From positions 1,562,588 through 1,626,587 of the forward strand of contig KL647293.1 in the NCBI GenBank assembly GCA_000727475.1: DNA of 64,000 nt. The letters are read 5' to 3'. Shown piece by piece: positions 1-12,600 of the stretch; the first letter of the stretch is position 1; every line of letters begins with the position of its first letter. A program made the position numbers and the translations under genes. Origin of the DNA: Sarcocystis neurona (taxonomy: Eukaryota > Apicomplexa > Conoidasida > Eucoccidiorida > Sarcocystidae). The notes under the pieces were generated by a model. It was given only the letters and a program-made list of their open reading frames with translations, did not search any database and was not told the origin of the DNA.

Positions 1-3000
1 GAGGTACGAGAGACGACAGTTCCGCCACGCACTTTGCTTCGCCTGCAGGGCTCTCTAGCAATACAGCGTCAGGAGCTGCGGCAGCAGAAACACCAGCAGC
101 AGCAACTTCCGCTGGCTGCTTTTTCTCTACGTGAAGGCCGCGATTACTATCGGCGGCAGATAAAACAAAAGAGTACTTGAGCTTCTCAATGGCAGCGACA
201 ACGACCGCGCCGAGCACCTGCCGCTTGATGCAGAACGGCCGCTGGTATCTCTCCACTGCAGTGGCTGTGTCTCCGGCGCCGTCGTTCGCAAGCGCAGCAG
301 CGAAGGTGTAACAGTGCTCACTGCAGCAGCAGCAGCACACGGGAGGCTTCCGAGTTTCCACAGGTGGTTCACATCTGCTTCGGCAACAGACTTCTCTGGT
401 GTACGTACAGCTCGTCATCCTCTCTGTATTGGCAGTACTGCAGCAGTCCACGGCAGCTCTACCTGCTGCTGCAGCCTCACCACCAGCAGCAGTAGCACCT
501 GCGGAACCAGGAACAGTATCCTCCTCACGGCACGCCTCTCCGTTACACAAATCGCCTCTGCTCACCCGTCTGCTGCTATCGTTGCTGCTGCTGCTGTCGC
601 TGCTGCTGCTGTCGTTGCTGCTGCTGTCGTTGCTGCTGCTGTCGCCGCTGCTGCTGTCGCCGCTGCTGCTGTCGTTGCGGCTGCTGTCGGCCCTGTGCCT
701 GCTGCTGGCCTCATGACTGCAGTTGCTGCGTGCGGAAGCGGGAGGGTCGCCAGTGTTGGTGCTGCTCCCGTTGCTACTGCTGTTGCTGCGCTTGTTGCAC
801 GGCGTCCCCCCCTGCAGACTTGCAGCACGAAGCTCGCACCTACTACTGCTGAGGACCCCAGCAGGAGGCACCGCAGTTGTCTCGGGATTCTCCGTAAACA
901 AACTCAGACGCTGTTCCTGAAGAATTTCCTCTGCCGTAGGGTCTGTCTCTGTCCACGCCTCCCCCCCGCTGCTGCTGCTGGACGCCGTTCCTCCCCCTCG
1001 GGATGTCGCCAAGCAACCTTCCGCAGTATCAGCAGCTTCTCGTGGAGGATAATCAGTTTTGCTGGAGGTCGCTGCTGTTGCTGCTGTCGGGGCCTGCAGC
1101 AGTAGAGCACCACATCCTGTAGCTGCAGCAGATGACGCTGCTTGTGTTGCTACAGCGGGTGCGTGGAGTGTCGCTCCACCAGTGCATCCCCCAGCAGCTT
1201 CGGGTGCTCGTGCAGCTGCAGGGACAACAGCAGCAAGGCGTGTTGTTGCTGTCCCTGCAGGCTGGGATACGCTTAGCGCGTTCTCGCTGCTGCTGCTGCT
1301 GCAGGTGTCCTTACTGCTGCTCCAGCTGTGTGCGGCGTGGGCAGCAGCACCTTCTGCCGGTCCCGCCACAGGGGAAGCGCGAGGAATGCCAGCAGCAAGA
1401 ACAGAGGCTGCACCAACAGCACTCAGCGGTGTGCTGCTGCTTGGTTCGACAGCTGCTCGCTTCGTCTTCTTGCGTATTCCCTGCTCCGGCTGCGTCTGCG
1501 AGCCGTCTTCCGCAGAAGCTGCTTTGCTGTTGTTGCTGCTGCTGCTAGCTCGATGCGGGCGCTTGCCGCCTGTGGACGCACTGCCGCGGCGACACACGCG
1601 AGGTGCTGCGCCCGTGCTGCTGCTGCGGAGGCCGCTGCTCGTTGATTTCTCAGCCCCTGTAGCAGCAGCGGCAACCCCAGGCATTTCCCTAGACACTTCC
1701 GGAGTGCCGTTATCCTGCTGCTGTCCCCCGCTGCTGTTTTTCTCCGGCCCCCTCTGCTGCTGCTGCTGCTGCGTCGCGTGCACCTGTCTCGTGGCTGCTG
1801 CTGCTCCTCCCCCTCCTGCGCCTCCTCCTCCTCCTTCTGCTGCCGCTGAGGGGCCAGCAGCCCCACTAGCAATCATTGCAGCGGCTTGACTGCCAGCAGC
1901 CGTCGCATGCATCGGAGAGTGGGCACCCGTGAGGATCTCCTCCCACGTCTTCTTCATATGCGCTGCGATGTGCAGGGCCTCTCTGCGGCTATGAAGGCTG
2001 CCGTCGCTAAGCAGCACAAGCAGTCGCTGCCTATTCGTTGGCCTGCCTTTCTTGCACACGAGGCCTCCTCCCTGACCGCCGTGGCTGCCGGCTGCTCCCA
2101 GCAGCAGCTGCTGCTGTTGCTGCTCCACGACCACCAGCAGCTGCTGCAGCTGTTCCTCCTTCAGCCACGTACACCGGAAGCCCGTCCGTTCATCGACGCT
2201 CGGCAGGGCCGGCGCCATCAGCAAACTGCTGCTCTCTGCTGCTGCGATGGCTGCTTCGTCTTCGTTGTCTGCGGCGCACACGCCTCCGGCTGCTCCTTCT
2301 TCTCTGCGAAGATAATCGAGCTGCTGCGCTGCAGCTTCCAACGGCGTTCTGCAGCTCCCCAGCGACCCCGGGCCCCGCGATCCTACTCCTGTCCCACCGC
2401 CACGCCCTGCTGCACCCATCTCTCCGTCCTCTCTTGAGTCCTCTCCACCTCCTCTTCCCACGTTGCTGCTGCCAGCTTCTGCCACTGCTGCGCTGTGCTC
2501 GCTCGCTGTTGCTGCTTTCTGCGCAAATCTCCCTGGCGTCAGAGGCCCTCCCACGCGTTTCCCGTGTCCTCCTCCTGCTGCACCGGACCCCACAGACCCC
2601 GCGCTCGCTGCTGCCAGTCGCCTCCGCGCTCGCTGCGGCTGCTGCGAAGACGAGGAGGAAGACGACGAGGAGCAGGACGCGAGGCGGTTGCTGCTGCTGC
2701 TGCTTCCACCCGACCACAGCCACAAATTTCTCTGCTGGACGGCGCCCGCAGCACTGTCCACGAAGACCGCTCCCTCTTTGTTACTGCTGCAAGGCGTTGT
2801 ACCACCTGTCCCCGGCACCCCTTCCTGGCTGCTGCTGCCTCCTGCTGCTGCTTTTGCCGACAGAGGAGGAACAGCGCCATCCCCGCCTTCTCCTCGGTTT
2901 CTCGGTCTCCCAACACGAGCTTCTGATGCTGCGGTCGGGCTGCCTGCTGCTGCTTGTTCTGCTGGCAACAGCGCAGCGCTGCTGCTGTTGTCGCCTGTGC

Positions 3001-3631
3001 CCCCACCTCCCTGCAGCAGCACCTCTGCTGTCGTGTTGCCGCCAACGACACGGGGTCCGGCACCTGAGGCTGTTGTCGCTACAGAGACACCACTGCCGCT
3101 GCGGGCAGCACCAAAGCATCGCTGCTGCTGGGTCCCGCCTCCGAGAGCTTGAGCAGCAGCAGCACGAGCTGCTGCTATTGCTGCTGCAGCGTCGAGCTTC
3201 GCTACGAGTCGCGCATCTTCCACAGCGCTGTTGCTTTCCGCCAGCTGCAGCTGTCTGACCCCCCCACCCCTCTCCCCTGCTGTTGCCGGGGTCGCTGCCG
3301 CTGCTGCTGTCCCTGCACCTGCTGTTGCTCCTGCTGTTGTTCCAGTGCCGGGAGCAGTCGCCGTGGGGGACCCACGCGCAGCGCCAGCAGCTGCATTGTC
3401 TCCAGCAACAGTCCAACCCGAGTTCTCAAAAGAGAAAGCGGCAGGCAGCACACTGCTACTGTCCACAGCTGCTATCGCAGGCAAAGCGCCTGCTACCCCC
3501 GCTATATGCTGCTGCTTCTGCTTCTTTGCTGCCAGCAACGGGAACTCCGCATCCAGCAACTCTCGACGCTTTCGCAGCCACAGACGCTTCACCCGCTCTC
3601 GGCGGGACACCTGTCCCACCAGCAGCTTCGA
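1..3631 (-). CDS. giant PHD gene, leftmost exon (open at window edge)
   Basis: The minus frame is open for 1,210 codons from a good acceptor (TTTCTTCTGCAG, exon starts at 3631) to base 1. It begins with a basic stretch, SKLLVGQVSRRERVKRLW, then becomes Ala/Gly/Ser-rich. Two islands look conserved rather than repetitive. One, at about 1925-2190, holds GFRCTWLKEEQLQQLL and later RQRLLVLLSDGSLHSREALH. The other, at about 130-330, holds SEHCYTF and RYQRPFCIKRQVLGAVVVA. I do not recognise either with confidence. The first has the spacing of a weak MBD/TAM-like fold, which is speculation. A Ser/Asn/Asp tract at about 545-720 is pure triplet repeat. The exon joins in phase 0 to the exon ending at 4247. 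Long plus-strand frames opposite it are antisense shadows. Confidence 0.75.
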
Positions 3632-6600
3632 CTGCAGAAGAAACAACGCAGCAGCAGCAGCACATAATAGGAGCCGACAACAACTAGTAAGCAGCAGCAG
3701 CAGCAGCAGCACAGCATCTACTACGCACACATCTACCGTGGAGGCGTCTGTAGAGAGAGGACAGGGAGATATGGACAGAAAGAGAGGAACTCGGATACGG
3801 AAAATGAGAGAGATATACAGAGACAGGAAGAATGAGAAGGAGATACTGGGACAGGGAACACGAGAAAGGGCAAGAACGGACGAGAGACGGAGACAGTGGA
3901 AGAGAGACACACACACAAGTGGGATACGGGAAAGGGACACAGAAGGAAGGACGAAGGAAAGACATGAAGGGAAGGACAGAGTCAGAAACACGGAGACAGA
4001 AACACACACACACACACACGCACAATGTACAGTCCCCCCTACATATGCACATACGCGACAGCAGCACCTGCAGCAGCAGCAACAGCGACAGCAGCAGCGA
4101 TTCCATGTGGCGGGGCGGTCGTCTTGTGCAAAGTCGTCCTGCAACAGCACCCCGTGGAGGAGCAGCAGCAGCAGCAACTGCGCTGTCGCAAAGGCTCTAG
4201 GGCCCGCGACATGCCGGGGCGTTCACTGCTACGCCGCTAATACTACCGACGCGACACGAAGCTCCTCATACATCGCTGTGCGACACACAGCAACCATATA
4301 CGTCTGCCCGCGGTAATGTAGTGACGGAAGGTGCCTCACCAGCTCGAGAAAGGACCGCAGCCGCAGGAAGAGACGGACAGAGGGGGACACTTGATTCCTC
4401 ACTCGCGAGTGCTGCACCAGGAAGCAGACCCACACAGACAGGAGCACAGTGCAACAGCGACAGCAGCAGCAGCGTCAGACCACCGCAACAGCAACACAGC
4501 AGCACTCACGGAGATCCTCCAACGCAGCAGCAGGAGCCGGCAGCCGGCAGTGCCGCCGCGGAGACTAGACAACAGCAGCAGCGGCACGGCACACAGGTGA
4601 TGTCAGCCACCGCGGCAGCAGCGACGTGCAGCAGTCGCAGCAGCGTCGGACGACGCGGAACAAGAAGCAGCAGCAGCAGCAGACTGAAGTCGCGAGGGCG
4701 TGGTCCCTCCACGTGGTGCGTCCTAGGGCGGCTCTTTATCCGCTGCTGCTAGTGCTGCAGGCAACTCCTGCTGCTCGTTTTATATATATAATCCGACAGA
4801 CAGCAGCACCTGTGCTGCTGCTGAAAGGTAATGGAGGAGCTTGTGGGGAGACACAGCGTCACACATCCATGCCGCCCACTGTCTCTGCAATTGTCAACTT
4901 CCCCTAGCTCACAAAGGTGTGCTCCTTCGATATTTATACACCCACCTGTGTAGACGCAGATTTATAGTAACATACGTGCCGGGCCCGCCTCTCACGCATG
5001 CGCCTCTCTTGCCGAGGCTTTAACAGTGCGCTCTCGACCCACGTGCTGCGGCCTCAAGCACGCCTCTAGAAGAAGTTCTTGCCTTCCCCTTGAGTTTCTC
5101 TCCAGCAGCAAACTCTGCCTCCATATCTTTTGCTGTTGCAGTTCTTCTGCAGTCTACACCTCCCTGCCCCCCCAAAAAACAACACCGTCTCCCGTGCCTA
5201 CCCAGTGCTGCTGCCGCTGCTGCAGTCGCTGCTAGCGGCTGATTGGTGCCCTGCTGCTGCTGCTGCTGGGAGTTGCTGGTGCCTCTCCTTTCTCTGCTGC
5301 TGTTGCTCCCGCACTTCTTCCCAACTTCTTCTGGTCGTCCTGCGGCGGACACGCGGCCCCGGCCGCGTGCGCGGCTGTTGCTCTTGTCTCTTCTGGTTTC
5401 ATGCTGTTTTCTCCGTTCTGCTGCTGCCGCCTTCTCTCCCGCTACTGCCGGTTCCTCTCCTGCTACCGTCGCGTTCTCTACTGCTGCTGTCGTTTTCTCT
5501 CCTGCTGCTGTCGTTTCCCTTCCTCCGCTTACCTTCATGCAGAAAGCGACAGCGGTAAATTTTCTACCGGGCTGCTCACTCATTTCCATAAAAGCGCCTC
5601 GCAGCTGCGCGCAGAGAGGGTGGAAAAACTGCGCGCATCCTCGCTGTGAACACTTCAGACAGAAGCCATAGCTCCGGCCGCAGACTTCGCATGCACCCCA
5701 CAACATGACCACAGGGCCCTCTGCTCCTCCTGCTGCTGCTGCTGTCGCTGACGCCGCGACTGCCGCTGCTGCTGCTGCCGCTGCCGCGGCCGCGGCGGCC
5801 GCAGTCTCGCTGCTGCTGCCGCCGTCTGCTGCTCCTCCACCTGCGCCTGCTGCAGCCGCAGCAGTGTCCGACCCCGGCGCAACTCCATCCTCGCCGCTGC
5901 TGCTGCCCTTCTTCCTGCCCGACTCCCCGGGCGCTGCTGCAACACGTTTCTTGCCGTCGCTCTCCATCCCCGCAGAAGCTTGCTGCTGCTGCTGGACGTC
6001 CGAGCGGGACATGTCCTGCTCTTCCTCTTCCCCCTTACCTGCTGCCGGTGCTGCTGCTGTCACGCCTCGTGTTTCTGCTGCCGCTGCTGCTGCAACCGCC
6101 TTCGCAGCCGCTGCGGCCGCCTCTTCCAGAAGCTGCTGCTGCTGCAGCTGCTGCAGTTGCTTCTGCTGCCGCAACACCCTGTCCACACCGACGATCGGAG
6201 ATAGGGCAGGGGTAGCAGCAACATCAACTCCCGGCGCCCACAAGCAGCATGTCATATGTGCGAAGACCGGCTGCTGCGGCTGCTGTTGAGGATGGGTCGA
6301 CATACCAGCAGCAGACGCCAGAGAACTAGGAAGGGAAGGTAGCACCAGCTTGAAAGCTCCTCCTCGTCTGGGGCAGAGCAAACAAAACGGCTGCAGCAGC
6401 AAAAACAGCAAACCCGCAGTCACATCAGCAGGTCAGTTCAACCCCGCACCAACGGCCAGTCGTGCGAAGTTTCCCAAACGCATGCTAACTCTATATATCA
6501 CTTTTGCGAGTATCAACTTGTCCAGACGTACGTATATATATGTTGTACACCCCCGTCTATACGCAGGAATATACATGCACATGTATATATACATATATAT

Positions 6601-9600
6601 ATGCTTGCATGTATGTGTATGAAGCCATACATGCATACATACACGTACGTACTCGCATGCACGTATACGAACGTATATGTGTGTATGTATGTACGAATAT
6701 ATACATGTATAGGGATCTGTCCGTAATCCTTCCTATGTACACTAACAATCATATACATCCACATCTATATAGACATTTGTATACATATATATATATATAC
6801 ATACATTCATGTAGGTATGTAGCCCCCTCCTATGGATCCAGAAGAGGTACACACACATATACCCACAGATAGACGTACGCAGCACTGCACCTGTACTGAT
6901 GGCTAGAAGACGAAGGAGAGATTCGGGCGGCGCAACGAGCCGCAGCAAGTGGCCGCCGAAATAAATTACCTTCTCGCTTGGGGAAAGCCAAGTACATGCT
7001 TCACATATAAACGGCTTGGGCCTGTAGTTCCTGGGGTTTTCCGTTGCTGCTGTTCCATGTGCGCTGTGGCTCCCTGTTGCTGTTGCTGCTTGGCCGGCTG
7101 CGGTGGCATCTGCGTCTGCTGCAGGGTGTTCTGCTGCTGCTGCAGCCGCCTCGGCGCCTGCCCCCCGCCCTTCAGCCCGCATCTCCTCATCTTCCTTCCC
7201 CGCCTCTGCCGCCGCAGCAGCTTCGTCTTCGTCGCCGTCCGGCTCCTCCTCTTCGCCCGCACTTCTCAGTCCGCCGCCTACTGAAGAGGCGTCTCCCTCC
7301 TCATCGTCCACACACGCACGCATGCGCTTCCCAGACTCTTCTGCTGCATAGGCAGAGGCTGGAGTTCCAGCAGCAGCTGATGCTACTGCAGCAACGACGT
7401 TCGGACTAGCAGCAGCAGGAGCTTTCCTGCTTCTCACCGTGGCGCTGCTCACACTTCCTCCGCCTGTTCCTGCAGCCCCACCACCGCCACCTCCGCGACC
7501 GGCACTGCTGCTGCTGCTGCTGCCGCTCGGACGGCCTGGACTGCATCCGTGCATGCCTGCTGCAGCAGCTGTGTCTGCTACATGGTGCTGCGCCGGTTCT
7601 TCACCAACGACGTGCTCCCGCCTCTTCTTCGGCACCTCGCTGCTGCTCCTTCTCCTGCCCGCGCCCACCGTCCGCTCTGCCGCCGCCGCGTCCTCCTCGT
7701 CCTCCTCCGCGCCCCGCGTGTCACCACCTCCTGCGGAAAGCGTCTCAGCTGTTGCTGCAGCTGCGGCAGCGGCAGTGTCACCTGCGCTGCTGCTGCGTCT
7801 TCTGCCCGTGCTGCTGTTGCTGCGCTGTTGCTGCGGGGGGCCAGCACCCACAACAGCCGCAGCACTCCCCCCACTGCTGTGACAGCGCATCCCAGACTGC
7901 TGCTGCTGCTGGTCCGGCGTCTGCTGCGTCTGGGGCAAGCCCGGAGGCCCAGCAGCAGCGGGCTTCCTGCGACGCAGCTTTTTGACTATATCTGGCCGCA
8001 GATGCAGCGGGAGGTGCTCCTTGCGTATTCCGTAGCATTGCCGATGGACACACACCCCGCAGCGGCAGCAGTAGAAAAATGGATTCGTTGCCGAGCTGGT
8101 CAGCTGCGGCAGCAGACAAACCGCGCAGCAGTGGTCCTCGTACAAGTCACTTTCCTCCAGCACTTCTCCCGCTGCTTCTTCTAGGCTCATGGGGAATGTG
8201 TGGCTCGCTTCTCTCTTTGTTGCCCCGACTGCTGCGTCCTCTGCGAAGCACCGCGCCGTCCCCGCCTCCCCGGCGAGTGCTGCTGCTGTTCCTCTCGCCA
8301 CTGCAGCAGCGGCAGCAGCGGCTGCTGCTCGCACCAGCGCTGCAGTCCCGCTCTCTATGCCTGCACCCGTCTCTGCGCCACCTGACGCTCCTGCTGCTGT
8401 TGCTGCCTTCCCTCCCGTCTCCTCTCCTGCTGCTGCTGCACCTCCTCCTCCTGTCTGAGACGCTGCTCCCGGTGTAGTAGCTTCTGCGGGTGCTCCTCCT
8501 CCTCCTGTGCTCGCGTCCCCTGCTGCTGCCCCTTCCTCGACGCTTCTGCTGTTCTTCCCGTCACCCGTGTCGGTGGCACCGCCCCCAGCTGCTGCCGCGC
8601 TCTCTGGCCGTCCTGCTGTTGCAGACTCCTGCGTTCTGTCTGCCTCACTGCTGCAGCTCTCTCCTGCTGCCGACGTCCCCCCTGCTGCCGACGTTCCTCC
8701 TGCTGCTGCGTCCTCAGGAAGATGTGTCCCTGAAGAACGACACACAGCAGCGAAGGGGCTGCTGCTCTCACCGCCTTCCGACGCTGCTGCAGGAGGGGCA
8801 GGTCCTCTCTCGGTGGTGGCACCGGTGTTGCTGCTGCTGCTGTTCGTCGGCACCGCTGCTGCTGGCGCTACTGCTACGTTCGTCGGACTGGCGCCGAGGG
8901 CCAGTCCATCCGCCGCAGTTCGCTTCCTGCTGCCGCTGCCGCTAACAAGCGAGGGATAGCCTGGAGAAGCACGAGCAGCAGCTGCTGCTGGGCCGCCGAC
9001 CAACAGCGACGCCGGCCCAGATGGCCCTCCTGCTGCTGCTGTCGCCGCCGACCCCATCACAGTCGCACCCGTAGCGTGAGGGGCTGCTGCAGGAGCGGCC
9101 GCAGCCGACTGCGCAGCGCCAGAAGCAGCAGCAGCAGCATGAAGGTGATGAAAAGCCGCAGCAGCAGGGGACAAAACCAGGTGGGATCCCGCTGCCGCTG
9201 CCGACGGCGCCGCTGCTCCGCCTCCTCCCCCGCCTCCCCCTCTCTTATAGAGCAATCCCCCCGAGCGCCGGTCGTGCAAGCTGAAAAGCTCCGGCCGGAA
9301 GTCCCGCGTTATATACCGTCGCTTCCGTAGAGATGCTTGCATCGCGGAGGAACGCCTGAGCACCGCATGCCCCAGAGTCAACAGCAGCACCACCGCGAAA
9401 TTCAGACAGGAAGCGCAACACAGCAGGACCCACACACCCCGGAAGAGACTCGTACGAGAGAAAACACCAGCAGTCGCAACAGCAGCAGCGGCGACAGCTG
9501 CAGCAACAGCCGCGCCGGTCGCAGCGGTCGCGGCAGCAATACCGCGGGAGAGACACACAGAGACACACACATGCAGCAACAGCAGCAGCAGCCGCAGGAG

Positions 9601-12600
9601 CAGCAGCGGAGCGCCTTACATGACGACCCCCGCAGGGGTCGGAGCCTGGAGAGCAAGAAGCGGCTGCAGCGCTTGCGCCTGGACACAGCTGCAACAGCAG
9701 CAGTGTCACCACCGGATATACGCAGGAGGAGGAGCCGAAGAGAACGCCACACCAGCAGCAGCAGCAGAGAACAACGAGACAGCACATCAGCAACAGGAAC
9801 AGCACCAGTGCACACGAGGAAAATAACCGACAGCAGCAGAAAACATGTCAGCGCCAGTACAAAGCGGCCACAGAGAACAACATCCCGAGCAGCAGATTAA
9901 AACAACGGCAAAGGAGAAAGTGTAGCTGCTCTGGTCACCGCGCGCATGCAGCTCCGCGCTTCCCGTCTTCGAGTTTGCACTGCGGCCAGTAAAAACTTAG
10001 CTGCGCACGACTCCTTCCCGTCTTTCCCTCCCCTGAACAGACACCTGTTTCTATCTGTTTCTCTAGGCGGCCAGCCGCCACCGACACAAGGACTTACATA
10101 CGTATTCATGTACATACACATATATTCCCTGTATATAAAACGCCGGCATATATATATGTACTTGTATACATACACGTATATTCCTCGTCTAGAAAACACA
10201 GGCACATATATATATATATATTCAAATACGTAGCTTCCTCGTATATATAACGCAGACGTATATATATATATACACTTGTAAGAGAGGGGGACACGTGTGC
10301 CTATCTTTTTGTATTGTCACGGAGGCACGCCTCCCTCTGTCTCTCTCTATACAACACCCATATATACTTATGAATACACGTGGAAAAATTGAGTATATAT
10401 GAAGGCAGACGAACACACGAGGACGTGTCCTTTGCACGCCTACATACGCCTAGGGGAATGACTTGTATATATCTTGACGTGTATACTACAAACACCGTCA
10501 TCCACACATATACATATGTATACATCTATTACACACGAAGATATACACATCTACTATACACCTATGTATCCACGCCGGCGGCACGTCTACAAGCAGTCCT
10601 GCCTGTTGACTCATCAACAGCACCAGGCCGGTCTTCGAGGCCGGGGGGCTCGGCCCTTCCCCTCAACCGCCTACTTCGGTTGTCACTATTTATCTATTTC
10701 GCCCACATACACCTCCCTCAATGTGTACATACACACATATATAAAGGTGTACATACACCCTGATCAGTGCGCGTGTATATAGACAGAGGTGTACATACAC
10801 GTGGAACACTATGGACACCGAGTGGTGTGGGAAGTTCTACAGATATGTACATATACATACACCAGTGCATACATACATTTCGGTGAACTTTTATTATGTA
10901 GGTCCATATTCATACCTCAGTACATCTGCCTTTGTCTGAATCTTCATACATATACATCTCTGGACATATGTGTTGATCTATGTGTATTAGTTGATTAAAC
11001 ATTTGCGCGCACATATATATAGAGTGAGTGAGAGGTAGGCGTAGGTCAATGCGTATATATTTCTGCGCGTCTATGTGTGTAACATGGGTGCAGATATACC
11101 TCGATCAATAGGTAGCTATGTGTGTCACTACTTACATACATACATACATATACGTAGAGCAGTGGGTAGCTCTTGATGTAGCTGTCTTTCGTCAACACGC
11201 ATGGCATTCACTGGATGCGTCGTATGTACACCTTCCAGATACTACCGGATATATAAGTACACAAATGCAACGAGCAATAGGTCGGCACTTCTGTTAAACT
11301 ATTGATATATATATGTGTGGGGAGAGGCACAGACCCCTGCGTGTATATCTGTGTGACAATTTCTATAGATCTCTACACGAGCATATGCAGACAGTTTTAT
11401 GCGTCTTCAGATGCATACACGAATGGACATGGAAATTAGCGTACGCGCACGTAGCACCGCCCACCTGACGACGCGTGCCGTCATCTGGTGTACGTACACC
11501 GGTGTACCAGACAACACAGGTGGTGTACACACACCTCACCCACAGAGACAGTAAAAACCGTCAAAGAAATTCACCAGCATCTCACGGAGACACGGCCGCA
11601 GAAAGAGAGGGAGGGACCGACCTCCTGCCGTCGCGAAGAAATTCGGGAGAGTGCTTGAAGCAGAGGCCTTTGAGAAGCAGACGCGGGAAGCAGCAGTCCA
11701 CCTGCCCTCTGAAGGAAAGATATAAACCCGTCAAGCTTTCTGCTTCGCATGCAAGTCCTGCCAGCCACGCGCACATCGGGTGGAAGCACGTCTCGCAGCT
11801 CAGCGCTGCGCAGCGCACGCAGAAACCCCAGTCCTGCAGCAACAGCAGCAACAGCGAGCGACGAGCGCAGCACACATGCAGCTGCACGTGTCTCGCATTT
11901 CAACCACCCCTGGTGCGCAAGCAGTGACCTCGATATCACACACACATACACACATTCATACATACATATGCATATGGCTACAACAACCCCTGCTGCACAC
12001 GTACTGGACAATCGATAGCACACACATAGGCAGACACAGGTATATGCCTGCACAAAAACCGGTGTCTCCCTCTTCGCACACGTCCACAGTGACATCGTGG
12101 TGGTCGGTAGGGATACATATATAAATGTAGTGATGTGCACCATACATATATGTGTGGATATGCATTGCTGTACATATATATACATACAGTATTTATGGAA
12201 ATGCTTTTTTCACGTGCTTACAAGCACACACACATACACATACACACACACACACAACCCCCGACAGCATATGTAATATATGTGTGGGAAGAAGGGAGTG
12301 ACTACGTCTCCCACCGAGAGCGGGTAGCTGCAAGGACTGCACGCGCAGCAGCACGAGGTCTGCGGCAGCCGTCACTCCTGCAGGCTGCCGCAGAGTTGGC
12401 AATCGCGCAGTGCAACTTTCCTCCCCCGCCCCCCCCGGCAACAGCCAATCCTCAGCAGCAACAACGGGAGCAGCGGCAGCTGACGCTTCAGCACAAGCAA
12501 CTGCGCACCTCTCCACACAGCACGATCCCCAGAACAGCAGCAGCAAATCTCTGAGCAGCAGGAAGGGCAACAGCAGCACCGCACCGCTCACAGCAGCAGC

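Larger units (their letters stand above)
4409..8130 (-). other. module 3: PHD-3 plus ePHD-3 with large internal inserts
   Basis: Ligands in order: CAVC (about 8115), CCRC, HRQC, about 310 inserted residues, CEAC (about 7000), then CLLC (about 6380), HMTC (about 6255), about 175 inserted residues, CEVC (about 5690), CLKC, FHPLCA, FCMK (5533) and the final H (4411). All ligands needed for both fingers are present, but each finger is opened by a long low-complexity insert between zinc-binding pairs. Confidence 0.8.

Noticed and set aside
2038..3258. Plus-strand frame of 406 codons
   Set aside because: Antisense to the continuous minus frame running 3631 to 1. It is rich in Leu and Cys from CTG/TGC triplets and shows no motif.
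9337..9900. Plus frame of 187 codons, Arg/Ser/Gln-rich
   Set aside because: Opposite the start of the PHD-3 exon and its intron; the motif-bearing minus frame explains the region.
11571..12185. Minus frame of 204 codons overlapping ePHD-2
   Set aside because: It is in a different register from the zinc ligands FCVRC and FHPMCA and runs through CA-rich intron sequence.
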